From: Cupriavidus cauae
GTDB taxonomy: Bacteria; Pseudomonadota; Gammaproteobacteria; Burkholderiales; Burkholderiaceae
Direction: 5' to 3'
Assembly: GCF_008632125.1 (NCBI RefSeq)
Contig: NZ_VWRN01000025.1
Coordinates: forward strand, 122,790 to 186,789
DNA length: 64,000 bases
A program made the translations under genes and the position numbers. The notes below the pieces were generated by a model. The model saw only the letters and a program-made list of their open reading frames with translations, did no database searches and had not been told where the DNA came from. Each line of letters begins with the position of its first letter. The first letter of the stretch is position 1. Shown here in pieces: positions 44,874 to 53,934 of the stretch.

Positions 44874-45692
44874 ATGTCAGCCGAATCGAAATCGAAGTCA
44901 CACATTGCCCACCTCGACGGCCGGCCCGCCTCGGCGGCGGACCTGGCGCCGCTTGCCTTCGCCGGTTATGCCCACTTCACCGCCATGCAGGTGCGAAGCG
45001 GCCGGATTCGCGGCCTGGACCTGCATCTGTCCCGCCTGCGAGCGGCATCGATGGCGCTGTTCGGCACGGCGCTGTCCGACGAAGCGGTGCGTGACCGCTT
45101 GCGGGCGGCGCTGCAGGCGAGCCCCGCCGATCTGTCGTTGACGGCGACGGTGTATTCGCCGGAAGGGGAATTCACGGCGCGCGGCATCGGCGCGCCCCGA
45201 TTGCTGATCCGGACCGGGCCGCCTTCGTCGGGGCCGACAGGACCGCTCGCGCTGGATACGGTCGAGCATGAGCGGGTGCTTCCCGGCATCAAGCACGTCG
45301 GCGAAATCGCTAAGACGTACTACATGCGGCAGGCAGTCGAACAGGGCTTTGACGATGCGGCGTTCGTCGACCGCCAGGGGCGGCTCAGCGAGGGCACCAT
45401 CTGGAACCTCGCGTTCTGGGATGGCGAGGCGGTGGTGTGGCCGGAAGCGCAGATGCTGACCGGCACCACCATGGGCATCCTTCGGCGTCAGCTGGACCGC
45501 CTCGGCATCGCGCAGCGCACGCGCGAGGTCAGGCTCGCCGACCTGCCTTCGCTCGGCGGCGCGGTCGTGATGAACTCATGGACGCCCGGCGTGCCGGTAC
45601 GACGCATCGGCGAGGTGCCGATCGCCGCTGCGCCGGATTTCGTCGCGCTGCTGCATCGGGCCTACGAGATGGAGCACGCGGTGGCGCCGTGA
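44874..45692 (+). CDS. class IV aminotransferase family protein
   Basis: A 272-residue PLP enzyme of the branched-chain aminotransferase / aminodeoxychorismate lyase fold. The PLP Lys is in LPGIKHVGEIAKTYYMRQ; DRQGRLSEGTIWNLAFWDG holds the conserved Glu that contacts the pyridine nitrogen; LTGTTMGILRRQL binds phosphate. It could be an aminodeoxychorismate lyase-like or a D-amino-acid/branched-chain transaminase. No partner gene decides. ATG follows a 225-bp spacer from the divergent zinc-ribbon gene; I see no clear ribosome-binding site. Confidence 0.8.
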   Translation: MSAESKSKSHIAHLDGRPASAADLAPLAFAGYAHFTAMQVRSGRIRGLDLHLSRLRAASMALFGTALSDEAVRDRLRAALQASPADLSLTATVYSPEGEFTARGIGAPRLLIRTGPPSSGPTGPLALDTVEHERVLPGIKHVGEIAKTYYMRQAVEQGFDDAAFVDRQGRLSEGTIWNLAFWDGEAVVWPEAQMLTGTTMGILRRQLDRLGIAQRTREVRLADLPSLGGAVVMNSWTPGVPVRRIGEVPIAAAPDFVALLHRAYEMEHAVAP

Positions 45693-45780
45693 GGCGTCTC
45701 ACCGCTTCGGCCTGTGCCTCGGGCCGTTGCAGCAGCCACACTGCTCCGGCTCACCGCTCCGCCGACGCCCTTGTTCAATG

Positions 45781-45832
45781 CGCCGGTCCAATGCACCGGC
45801 TCAATGCCTCAGCTCGATGCATCGGCTCACTG
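45781..45832. repeat. 13-bp degenerate repeat at the 3' end of the Bug gene
   Basis: Four clear units: CGCCGGTCCAATG, CACCGGCTCAATG, CCTCAGCTCGATG, CATCGGCTCACTG. Weaker copies extend back towards the aminotransferase gene. The last unit contains the stop codon of the Bug-protein gene (TCA on this strand). Confidence 0.72.
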
Positions 45833-46849
45833 CTTCGGAATCCCCGCCAGCGTGGCGGCCGCCGACCAGCGCTTGATCTCGTCGAGCTGGAACTTGCGCA
45901 ACACGTCGGCGCCGCCGGCGAAGATCTGGCCGTTGGTGCGGCCGATGAACTCCGCGGCCTCCTTGCTGTTGAAGATCTCGACCGCGGTGCGGCTGAGCTT
46001 GTCGACGATCGGCTTGGGCGTATGGGCCGGCGCGAACAGCGAGACCCAGTTGATCATGTAGTAGTCCTTGAAGCCCAGTTCCTGCAGCGTCGGCACATTG
46101 GGCTGCACGTCCAGCCGCTTGTCGCCGGTGACCGCCAGGATGCGCGTCTTGCCGGTCTGCGCCAGCGCCGCCGCGGCGGTGTAGTCCGACAGCGCGAAGT
46201 CGACCTGGCCGCCGGCGAGGTCCGCCACCGCCGGTGCCGCGCCCTTGTACGGAATCGCCACCGCCTTGACGCCGGCCTGCTTCAGGAACAGCTCGGTGGC
46301 GATCTGGTACGAGGCCGAGCCCGAGCCGTAGCTCAGCTTCCCCGGCCGCGCCTTGCCGTCGCGGATCAGGTCCTGCACCGTGCGGTACGGCGAACTGGCC
46401 GGCACCGACAGCACCATCGCGCCGTAATAGAGCCGCGCCACCGGCGCGAAGTCCTTGACCGGATCGTAGGGCAGCGATTTGAACTGCACCGCGTTGGTCG
46501 CCATCGGCGAGTTGCTGGCGACGAACAGCGTGTAACCGTCCGGGTCCGCGCGCGCCACCGCCTGCGCCGCGATGAAGCTGTTGGCGCCTGGCCGGTTCTC
46601 GACCACGAAGGGCTGGCCGAAGCGCGCCTCGAGCTTCTGCGCGAGGAAGCGCGCGGTGCTGTCCGAACCGGTGCCCGGCGGGAAGGACACCACGATCTTG
46701 ACCGGCTTGGCGGGATAGCCGGCGGCATCGGTCGCCGCATCGGCGGCCCGCGCCGGCGAGGGCAACAGCATCGCCAGCACGGCCATCGAGCCCGTGGCCA
46801 GCGACACCAGCCGCGCAACGGTCCATTTGTTCATCGAATCATCACGCAT
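45827..46849 (-). CDS. Bug/TctC-family solute-binding protein
   Basis: A 340-residue periplasmic binding protein. Signal peptide MRDDSMNKWTVARLVS ending PARAAD. Conserved blocks: YPAKPVKIVVSFPPGTGSDS, VVENRPGANSFIAAQAVARADPDGYT, AIPYKGAAPAVADLAGGQVDF. AAGGAGA precedes the ATG. It is divergent from the acyl-CoA dehydrogenase pair over a 273-bp spacer, so it may belong to the same regulon and bind the organic acid that the cluster degrades. No TctAB membrane genes are present. Confidence 0.87.
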   Translation of the reverse strand: MRDDSMNKWTVARLVSLATGSMAVLAMLLPSPARAADAATDAAGYPAKPVKIVVSFPPGTGSDSTARFLAQKLEARFGQPFVVENRPGANSFIAAQAVARADPDGYTLFVASNSPMATNAVQFKSLPYDPVKDFAPVARLYYGAMVLSVPASSPYRTVQDLIRDGKARPGKLSYGSGSASYQIATELFLKQAGVKAVAIPYKGAAPAVADLAGGQVDFALSDYTAAAALAQTGKTRILAVTGDKRLDVQPNVPTLQELGFKDYYMINWVSLFAPAHTPKPIVDKLSRTAVEIFNSKEAAEFIGRTNGQIFAGGADVLRKFQLDEIKRWSAAATLAGIPKQ

Positions 46850-47122
46850 CGCTCTGTCTCCTTGCGGACGGTGTGACCCCGCCCTGTCGAACCAGGCCAC
46901 AGCCTAAGCGCCGAGCGGCAGCGAGGGCAACTGTCCCGCGGACATATCGCTTATGCGCGGGACGTATGGAACGCTTCTCCGCTTGCGTACGCGCGGGCGT
47001 GCACAAGGGCCCACCGGATTTTTGTTATGCCGCCGCCGCGATGGGCGGCCCGTGTCCGCGTCGCTAAGCTGCCTCCCATCGCTGCATCGACGAACGCAGC
47101 ACACCAATCGACAGGAGGGGAA

Positions 47123-48274
47123 ATGGACACGGCCAGCCAGATCGTGATTCGACCGGCGCAGCCCGATGGGGACCTGGCGCCATTGCGGGCGCAGGTGCGC
47201 GCCTTTCTCGCCGACACCGTCGGCGACCGGCCGCCGCAGAAGCGCGCGCAGAGCTGGTCCGGCTATGACCCCGCGTTCAGCCTCGCGCTGGGCGCCAAGG
47301 GGTGGATCGGCATGACGTGGCCGAAGGCCTTCGGCGGACAGGAGCGCTCGATGCTGGAGCGCTATGTCGTGCTGGAGGAACTGCTGGCGGCGGGCGCGCC
47401 GGTGGGCGGCCACTGGGTCGCCGAGCGGCAGAGCGGTCCGCTGCTGATGCGCTACGCGGACCCGGAAGTGGCGCACGAGATCGTGCCCCGCATCACGCGC
47501 GGCGAGGTGCGCTTCTGCATCGGCATGAGCGAACCCGATTCGGGCTCGGACCTGGCATCGATCCGCACGCGCGGCGATCGCGTCGACGGCGGCTGGGTCG
47601 TCAACGGCACCAAGCTGTGGACCTCTAACGCGCATCGCTCGCACTACATGATCGCGCTGGTGCGCACTGACCGCAGCGCCGACGACAAGCACAAGGGCCT
47701 GTCGCAGCTGCTGATCGACATGCGCTCCGAAGGGCTGCAGGTGCGGCCGATCCGCAATCTGGCCGGCGAGGAGCATTTCAACGAAGTGGTGTTCGACAAC
47801 GTCTTCGTGCCCGATCGCATGGTGATCGGCGAGCCGGGGCAGGGCTGGGCGCAGGTCACCGCCGAGCTGACCTTCGAGCGCAGCGGCCCGGAGCGCTATC
47901 TGAGCAGCTATGCGCTGCTGGCCGAGATGGTGGATCACGCCGATGCCGACGACGCGCGGCACGCGGTCGAGCTCGGCTACCTGGTGGCCGAGCTGAGCAA
48001 TCTGCGGCAGATGTCGCGCGGCATCGCGGCGATGCTTCATCGCGGCGAGAACCCGCAGCTGGCGGCGGCCAACGTCAAGGATCTCGGCGCGCTGTTCGAG
48101 CAGCGCATTCCCGAGGTCGCGCACCAGCTGTTCGGCCACGAGCTGCGGCCGGACGGCTCGCCCTTCGTCGCCACCCATTGCCATCTGACCCAGACCGTGC
48201 CCTCGTTCTCCCTGCGGGGCGGCACGCGCGAAATCCTGCGGGGAATCATTGCGAGAGGCCTGGGGGTCCGATGA
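47123..48274 (+). CDS. acyl-CoA dehydrogenase, large-type subunit
   Basis: A 383-residue flavoprotein. IGMTWPKAFGGQERSMLERYVVLEELLAAGAPVGGHWVAERQ is the N-terminal helical domain in brief; FCIGMSEPDSGSDLASIRTRG and GWVVNGTKLWTSNAHRSHYM line the FAD and substrate pocket; TVPSFSLRGGTREILRGIIARGLG is the C-terminal FAD/active-site loop. AGGAGGGG precedes the ATG. It overlaps the next, shorter dehydrogenase by 4 bp. Such tandem pairs often make alpha2beta2 enzymes that act on bulky or cyclic acyl-CoAs, as in steroid side-chain breakdown. Confidence 0.87.
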   Translation: MDTASQIVIRPAQPDGDLAPLRAQVRAFLADTVGDRPPQKRAQSWSGYDPAFSLALGAKGWIGMTWPKAFGGQERSMLERYVVLEELLAAGAPVGGHWVAERQSGPLLMRYADPEVAHEIVPRITRGEVRFCIGMSEPDSGSDLASIRTRGDRVDGGWVVNGTKLWTSNAHRSHYMIALVRTDRSADDKHKGLSQLLIDMRSEGLQVRPIRNLAGEEHFNEVVFDNVFVPDRMVIGEPGQGWAQVTAELTFERSGPERYLSSYALLAEMVDHADADDARHAVELGYLVAELSNLRQMSRGIAAMLHRGENPQLAAANVKDLGALFEQRIPEVAHQLFGHELRPDGSPFVATHCHLTQTVPSFSLRGGTREILRGIIARGLGVR

Positions 48275-49404
48275 ACGAACGCGAACTGGAGCTCGAACTC
48301 GAGCAGATGCTGGCCGACAGCGCACAACGGCTGTTCGGCAACGAAGTGACCACCGCGCAGCTGGAAGCGGCCGAGCGCGGCGAATGGCAGGCGGACCTGT
48401 GGCGCACCGTCGAGGACAGCGGCCTGACGCGGCTGTTCGCCGGCGAGGACGACGGCGGCGCCGCGGCCGACTGGCAGCAGGGCCTGCCGGCGCTGCTGGC
48501 GGCCAGCCGCACGCTGGCGCCGGTTCCCTTCGTCGATACCGCCGCGTGCGGATGGGTGCTGGCGCGCCTGGGCATCGCGATGCCGGACGGACCGATGGCA
48601 CTGGCCGCGCACGCCGGCACCGAGTCGGAGGGGGCGGTGGCGCGCTCGAGCGCCGAAGGCTGGCGTCTCGATGGCACGGTGGACGTGCCCTGGGGCCGGC
48701 ACGTGCGCCATGTGGTGGTGCGTGCGGTGGACCGGCAGCCGTTCGGACGTGCGGTATGGCTGCTGGTGCCGACCGCCGGCTGCCAGATCGAGACCGGCGC
48801 CAATCTGGCCGGCGAGCCGCGCGACCGGCTGCGCTTCGACGACGCGCCGGCCGCCGCCGCGGTGGTGGTCGAGAGCCCGGCCGACGAGGCGATGCTTGGC
48901 GCCGGCGCGGCAACGTCGCAGCCCTCGTCACCTTCCCCGCTCGGCGCGCTGATGCGTTCGATCCAGATCGCCGGCGTGCTCGAGCGCGTGCTGAACCAGA
49001 CCGTGCAATACGCCACCGAGCGCATCCAGTTCGGCCGCCCGATCGCCAAGTTCCAGGCGATCCAGCAGCAGTTGGCGATGCTGGCCAACGAGGTGGTGGC
49101 GGCGCGCATGGCGGTGGCCAGCGCCTGCGCGGCGATGCGCGCGCCCGGCTGGGACAGCCAGGCGATGGTGGCCAAGGTGATCTGCGGCAATGCCGCCGGC
49201 CGCGCCGCCGCGATCGCGCACCAGGTCCATGGCGCGATCGGTTTCACGCACGAGCACTCGCTGCACTGGTCGACCCGTCGGCTATGGAGCTGGCGCGCCG
49301 AGTACGGCAGCGAGGCGCACTGGGCGCGCGAGATCGGCACGCGCGCGATCCGCGAGGGCGGCGCCGCGCTTTGGCCGCGGGTCACCGCGCCGCAGGCCGC
49401 CTGA
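48271..49404 (+). CDS. acyl-CoA dehydrogenase, partner subunit
   Basis: A 377-residue acyl-CoA dehydrogenase-like protein, more divergent at the N-terminus (LELELEQMLADSAQRLFGNEVT). The C-terminal domain is clear: YATERIQFGRPIAKFQAIQQQLAMLANEV and HQVHGAIGFTHEHSLHWSTRRLWSWRAEYG, which keeps the Glu in the catalytic region. The middle beta domain (TAGCQIE, WGRHVRHVVVRAVD) is poorly conserved. Start overlaps the previous stop (ATGA), which supports a heterodimer with the preceding subunit. Confidence 0.83.
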   Translation: MNERELELELEQMLADSAQRLFGNEVTTAQLEAAERGEWQADLWRTVEDSGLTRLFAGEDDGGAAADWQQGLPALLAASRTLAPVPFVDTAACGWVLARLGIAMPDGPMALAAHAGTESEGAVARSSAEGWRLDGTVDVPWGRHVRHVVVRAVDRQPFGRAVWLLVPTAGCQIETGANLAGEPRDRLRFDDAPAAAAVVVESPADEAMLGAGAATSQPSSPSPLGALMRSIQIAGVLERVLNQTVQYATERIQFGRPIAKFQAIQQQLAMLANEVVAARMAVASACAAMRAPGWDSQAMVAKVICGNAAGRAAAIAHQVHGAIGFTHEHSLHWSTRRLWSWRAEYGSEAHWAREIGTRAIREGGAALWPRVTAPQAA

Positions 49405-49436
49405 GGCGCGTGGCGAGCACGCACGCGGCCACCGTG

Positions 49437-49528
49437 CACGTGACCACCGCGCGCGCGACCACCACGTGCGTGACCACCACGTGCGCGACCACCACGTGCG
49501 CGACCACCACGTGACCACCACGTGCGCG
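49437..49528. repeat. 15-bp tandem repeat after the dehydrogenase pair
   Basis: About five copies of CGACCACCACGTGCG, one of them shortened to 11 bp (GACCACCACGT). Each copy has the palindrome CACGTG. It starts ~33 bp after the dehydrogenase stop, with degenerate copies (GCACGCACGCGG) in between. Confidence 0.8.
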
Positions 49529-49592
49529 GCGTATCGCGCAGGAACACAGGGATAACAAGGGCAAACGAGCCCTCCCACGACAGGAGACATCG

Positions 49593-50576
49593 ATGCGAGT
49601 ACCGGGTTTGTTTCGGGCGCTGCTGCTGGCCAGCGCCGCCTTCACCAGCGCCGTCGCGAGCGGCATTGCCGCCGCCGAATCGGCCAGCGAGTTTCCTTCG
49701 CGGCCGCTGCGGATCATCGTGCCGTTCACCGCGGGCAGCGGCTCCGATTCGTCGGCCCGCTACTACGGCGAAGCGCTCGGCCGCGCGCTGGGCCAGCCGG
49801 TGGTGGTCGAGAACCGCCCCGGCGCCAACGGCGTGATCGGCATCCAGGCGTTGAAGAACGCGCCGGCCGACGGCTACACGATCCTGCTGGCGAGCAATTC
49901 GCCGCTGTCGGTCAATCCGATCGTGCTGAAGAACCTGCCCTACGATCCGCTGGCCGATCTGCGTCCGATCGCGGGCCTGAGCCGGAACATGAATGTCTTC
50001 CTCGTGCCGATCGATTCGCCCTGGAAGACGCTGGCCGATGTGGTCGCCGCGGGCAAGGCCAAGCCGCTCAGCGTGGGCACCTATTCGGCGGGCTACCGGC
50101 TCGCGGCCGCCTGGTTCGGCAATCTGGCCGGCATCAAGCTGGTCAATATTCCCTACAAGGGCCAGGCGCAGATCATGACCGACATCATCGGCAGGCAGCT
50201 CGATCTGGCGGTGGTCGACACCAGCGGCGCGCTGACGCTGATCCGGCAGGGCAAGGTGCGCGCGCTGGCGGTGTCCGGCGAGAAGCGCCATCACGAACTG
50301 CCCGAGGTGCCGTCCGTGCGCGAGCTCGGCTATCCCGATTACGTGCAGTACAGCTGGGTGTCGTTCTACGTGCGGGCGCAGACGCCGGACGACATCGCCG
50401 GCAAGCTCGCCACCGCGATGCAGTCGATCCTGAAGACGCCCGAGTCGACCGCCTTCCTGGCGACCAAGGGCAGCGACCCGATGCCCTATCCCCCGCAGAC
50501 CATGCGCTCCTTCCACCAGGCCGAAATCGCGCGCTTCCGGCGCGTGGCGCAGGCGGCCGGCATCCAGCCGGAATGA
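49593..50576 (+). CDS. Bug/TctC-family solute-binding protein
   Basis: A 327-residue periplasmic binding protein. Signal peptide MRVPGLFRALLLASAAF ending IAAAE. Blocks: FPSRPLRIIVPFTAGSGSDS, VVENRPGANGVIGIQALKNAPADGYT, NIPYKGQAQIMTDIIGRQLDL. ACAGGAGA precedes the ATG. It follows the acyl-CoA dehydrogenases and converges with a LysR gene 10 bp downstream. It probably captures a substrate for the catabolic cluster; the pocket ligand cannot be read from sequence. Confidence 0.87.
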   Translation: MRVPGLFRALLLASAAFTSAVASGIAAAESASEFPSRPLRIIVPFTAGSGSDSSARYYGEALGRALGQPVVVENRPGANGVIGIQALKNAPADGYTILLASNSPLSVNPIVLKNLPYDPLADLRPIAGLSRNMNVFLVPIDSPWKTLADVVAAGKAKPLSVGTYSAGYRLAAAWFGNLAGIKLVNIPYKGQAQIMTDIIGRQLDLAVVDTSGALTLIRQGKVRALAVSGEKRHHELPEVPSVRELGYPDYVQYSWVSFYVRAQTPDDIAGKLATAMQSILKTPESTAFLATKGSDPMPYPPQTMRSFHQAEIARFRRVAQAAGIQPE

Positions 50577-50586
50577 TGGCGTGAAG

Positions 50587-51564
50587 CTACACCGGCAGGC
50601 CGCGCGCGACCTCGGTCAGCAGCGCGCGCAGCAGGGAGACGAAGGGATGGGTATGGACATTGTTGTGCCAGCACAGATGGACCGGAATGGCCAGCGCCGG
50701 GTCGTCGATCGGAATGAAGCGCACGCCCGGATGCCGGCACAGTACCGGCGCCAGATAGCGCGGCACCATCGCATACATGTCGGTACCGGTGATCGCGTCG
50801 GCGACGGCCAGATAGCTGGTCATCGTGCAGGCGATATGGCGCTGCTCGCCGTGCTTGGCGAAGTAGCGGTCGACCATGCGCGTGACCACGCCGAACTGCG
50901 AGATGTCCAGGCAGGGCAGCGGCGCCAGTTCGGCCGCGCCCGGCGTGTTGCCGAGATGGGCATTGCCGGCATCGCACAGGCAGCCGAACGGCGCCGAGAA
51001 CAGCAGCTCGGAACGCAGCGCCTCGGATTCGACCGGATAGAAGGCCACCATCACGTCGATCGCGCCGCTGGTCATCGCGCTCAGTCCGCTGGGCATCGGC
51101 ACCGGATGCATGCGCACCCGCGCGCGCGGCGCGACCACGCGCAGCCGGGCCAGGAAGGCCGGGGCGATCAGCGCCTGCAGCGAGTCGTTGATGCCGATCG
51201 CGTAGGAGCCGGTCTCCTGCGCGGGATCGTAGCGCTCGCTCTGCGTGTAGATGCTCTCGATGGTGCGCAGCGCGGCGTCGAGCGCCTGCTGCAATTCCTG
51301 CGCGCGGCGCGTCGGCAGCATCCTGGCCGCGCTCTTGATCAGCAGCGGATCGCCGAACTCCTCGCGCAGCCGCTCCAGCATGCGGCTGGTCGACGGCTGG
51401 CTGCTGTCGAGCCGCCGCGCCGCCTCGCTGACGCTGCGGCTCTCCAGCAGCGCGGCCAGCACGACCAGCAGGTTCAGGTCCTTGTGCCGCAGTTCGGCCA
51501 GCGGCAGCCGCCGCCGGTCGTTGGCGGGCGTCGGCTCGCCCTCTCGATGGTCTCCGCTATGCAT
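50587..51564 (-). CDS. LysR-family transcriptional regulator
   Basis: A 325-residue regulator. The N-terminal HTH is LRHKDLNLLVVLAALLESRSVSEAARRLDSSQPSTSRMLERLREEFGDPLL, seen in the short signature SVSEAARRLDSSQPSTSR. The effector domain follows (GSYAIGINDSLQALIAPAFL, RVRMHPVPMPSG, DVMVAFYPVES). It resembles the NodD/NahR-like branch. Placed between the Bug protein and the divergent hydratase/CoA-transferase genes, it probably activates the cluster with a pathway acid as coinducer; targets are inference. Confidence 0.87.
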   Translation of the reverse strand: MHSGDHREGEPTPANDRRRLPLAELRHKDLNLLVVLAALLESRSVSEAARRLDSSQPSTSRMLERLREEFGDPLLIKSAARMLPTRRAQELQQALDAALRTIESIYTQSERYDPAQETGSYAIGINDSLQALIAPAFLARLRVVAPRARVRMHPVPMPSGLSAMTSGAIDVMVAFYPVESEALRSELLFSAPFGCLCDAGNAHLGNTPGAAELAPLPCLDISQFGVVTRMVDRYFAKHGEQRHIACTMTSYLAVADAITGTDMYAMVPRYLAPVLCRHPGVRFIPIDDPALAIPVHLCWHNNVHTHPFVSLLRALLTEVARGLPV

Positions 51565-51788
51565 CGTCGATTCGCGTTGCGCTCCTGGTGAGCGGGTATT
51601 GCCGGCCAGATGCCGGCGCCCGCTTTCGATTGGCCGATGAATCCGTCCGGCGAGGTGCCGGACACACGGGCTCCATTATCCGGGCGCGGCTCCCGGCGAT
51701 CCATCGGCAATTTCCCACGCCGCCCATTTACGCCGCTTGTTCGCGCCGCTGCTTCTGTCACCGCTACCACCACCGACCTTCTACCGCC

Positions 51789-52562
51789 ATGGATACTTCA
51801 TCCCCTGTCTCGCTGCGCCGGATGCCGCAGGACCACGTCGCGCACGTGGTGCTGCAGCGCCCGCCCCATAATCATGTCGACGCCGATTGCATGGCGGCGC
51901 TCGCCGATGCCCTCGAACAGCTCGATCGCGACGACGATTGCCGCGCCATCGTGCTCGCGGCCGACGGCAAGTCGTTCTGCGCCGGCGCCGACTTCGGCGC
52001 CAGCGATCCGTCGATCCGGCGCGATCCCAGCCCCTTCTATCGGCAGGCGATGCGGCTGTTCCGCACGCGCAAGCCGATCGTGGCGGCGGTGCATGGCGCG
52101 GCGATCGGTGCCGGCGTGGGGCTGGCCCTGGTCGCGGACTTTCGCGTGACCTGCCGCGAGGCGCGCTTCAGCGTCAATTTCAACCGGCTGGGCTTCCATC
52201 CGGGCTTCGGCCTGAGCCTGACGTTGCCGCGGCTGATCGGCGAGCAGCGTGCGGCGCTGCTGTTCTACACCGGCCGCCGCATCGACGGCGCGACCGCGGT
52301 CGAGATGGGGCTGGCCGACGAGCTGGTCGAACAGGCCGACGTGCGGGCTCGCGCCCACGCGCTCGCCTGCGAAATCGCGCTGTCCGCGCCGCTGGCCGTC
52401 GAAAGCACGCGCGCCACGCTGCGCGCCGGACTTGCCGACCGCGTCGCCGAGATCAACCGGCACGAGCTGCAGGTCCAGCTGACGCAGTTCCCGACCGAGG
52501 ATTTCCGCGAAGGCGTGGCCGCGATGGCCGAGCGCCGCCTACCCAATTTCCAGCGCCGCTGA
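51789..52562 (+). CDS. enoyl-CoA hydratase/isomerase family protein
   Basis: A 257-residue crotonase-fold enzyme. Oxyanion-hole pieces are AADGKSFCAGADFGASDP and AAVHGAAIGAGVGLALVADFRV; FSVNFNRLGFHPGFGLSLTLPRLIG follows. In FNRLGFHPGFG the position of the second catalytic Glu of standard hydratases is His/Pro-Gly, so classical hydration is uncertain and an isomerase or hydrolase activity is possible. No clear ribosome-binding site precedes the ATG. It ends 23 bp before the CoA-transferase gene. Confidence 0.82.
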   Translation: MDTSSPVSLRRMPQDHVAHVVLQRPPHNHVDADCMAALADALEQLDRDDDCRAIVLAADGKSFCAGADFGASDPSIRRDPSPFYRQAMRLFRTRKPIVAAVHGAAIGAGVGLALVADFRVTCREARFSVNFNRLGFHPGFGLSLTLPRLIGEQRAALLFYTGRRIDGATAVEMGLADELVEQADVRARAHALACEIALSAPLAVESTRATLRAGLADRVAEINRHELQVQLTQFPTEDFREGVAAMAERRLPNFQRR

Positions 52563-52585
52563 TGCGGCATCACAGGAGTGCGTCA

Positions 52586-53815
52586 GTGAACGAACACAAG
52601 CAGAGCGGCGGCAAGACCGCCGTGGCGGGGCCGCTGGACGGCGTGCGGGTACTGGACCTGTCGTCGGTGGTGCTGGGGCCGATGGGCACGCAGGTGCTGG
52701 CCGACATGGGCGCCGACGTGATCAAGATCGAGGCGCCAGAGGGCGACCTGATGCGCGCCAATGGCGTGGTCGAGCACGCGGGCATGAGCTCGATCTTCCT
52801 CGCGCTGAACCGCAACAAGCGCTCGGTGGTGCTGGACCTGAAGGACGAGCAGGGCGCGGCCGCGCTGCGCGCGCTGATCCCGACCTGCGACGTGCTGGTC
52901 CACAACATGCGGATCGGCGCGATCGAACGGCTGGGCTTCGGCTACGACGCGGTCGCGCGCCTGCGGCCCGATATCGTCTATTGCGCCGCGCCCGGTTTCG
53001 GCCAGGACGGTCCGGACCGCGACAAGCCCGCGTTCGACGACATCATCCAGGCGGCCTGCGGCTTCGTCGGCGCGGCGAGCGCGGCCGGTGCCGAGCCCGA
53101 CTACCTGCCCAGCCTGATCGCCGACAAGACCACCGGGCTCGCGGTGGCCAACGCGGTGCTGGCCGCGCTGTTCCGGCGCGAGCGGCACGGCGAGGGCCAG
53201 TACGTCGAGGTGCCGATGCTGGAGACGATGGCGGCCTTCGTGCTGACCGAGCACATGGGCGGCATGATGTTCCCGTCTTCTACCGCCAAGGCAGGCTATG
53301 CGCGCCTGCTCGAAGGCGGCCGCAAGCCGGTGCGCACCGCCGATGGCTGGATCAGCATGCTGCCCTATACCGAACGGCACTGGAAGGCGTTCTTCCACGA
53401 CCTCGGACGCGACGACCTGGGCGAGCGCTATCAGATCGCCAGCCGGCGCGAGCGCAACGCGAACATCAAGGCGCTGTACGGCCATCTGGCCGAGCTGGCG
53501 CCGCTGCGGACCACCGCGCAATGGATGGCGCTGTGCGAGCGGCTCGATATTCCCGCCACGCCGATCTACCGGCTCGAGGACCTGCCGGGCCATCCGCATC
53601 TGTCGGCGGTGGGACTGTTCGAGGAATCGGTGCATCCGGCGGTCGGGCCGATCCGCCAGGTCCGCCCGACCACGCGCTTTGCCCGCACGCCGACCGCGAT
53701 CCGCCGGCCCGCGCCATCGCTGGGCGAGCATACCGAGGAGGTGTTGCGCGAGGCCGGCGTCGCGCCGGAGCGGATCGCCGCGCTGCTGGAGCCCATTAAG
53801 CCAAAACCCCGCTGA
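52586..53815 (+). CDS. class III (CaiB/BaiF) CoA-transferase
   Basis: A 409-residue enzyme that moves CoA between acids. LDGVRVLDLSSVVLGPMGTQVLADMGADVIKIEAPEGD is the family N-terminus in brief, with the catalytic Asp expected near FGQDGPDRDKPAFDDIIQAACGF. The start proposed is GTG with CAGGAG before it; an ATG overlapping the previous stop (TGATG) is an alternative that adds 8 residues. It would activate the free acid in the pathway, from succinyl-CoA or another donor, before the acyl-CoA dehydrogenase step. Confidence 0.87.
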   Translation: MNEHKQSGGKTAVAGPLDGVRVLDLSSVVLGPMGTQVLADMGADVIKIEAPEGDLMRANGVVEHAGMSSIFLALNRNKRSVVLDLKDEQGAAALRALIPTCDVLVHNMRIGAIERLGFGYDAVARLRPDIVYCAAPGFGQDGPDRDKPAFDDIIQAACGFVGAASAAGAEPDYLPSLIADKTTGLAVANAVLAALFRRERHGEGQYVEVPMLETMAAFVLTEHMGGMMFPSSTAKAGYARLLEGGRKPVRTADGWISMLPYTERHWKAFFHDLGRDDLGERYQIASRRERNANIKALYGHLAELAPLRTTAQWMALCERLDIPATPIYRLEDLPGHPHLSAVGLFEESVHPAVGPIRQVRPTTRFARTPTAIRRPAPSLGEHTEEVLREAGVAPERIAALLEPIKPKPR

Positions 53816-53934
53816 ATCCATCGAGATTATCCATTTCTCCTGAATCAATTCGCTTCCTAGACTTGGCGCCAACGCTCCGTCAGTGGGCGTGAAGACAAGC
53901 GACCCGAAGAAGAACCACCAGGGCAGGAGAAGAC

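Noticed and set aside
48249..49514. A 421-codon frame overlapping the second acyl-CoA dehydrogenase in another phase.
   Set aside because: Arg/Ala/Gly-rich without motifs; the dehydrogenase frame has clear conserved blocks and an ATGA overlap with its partner.
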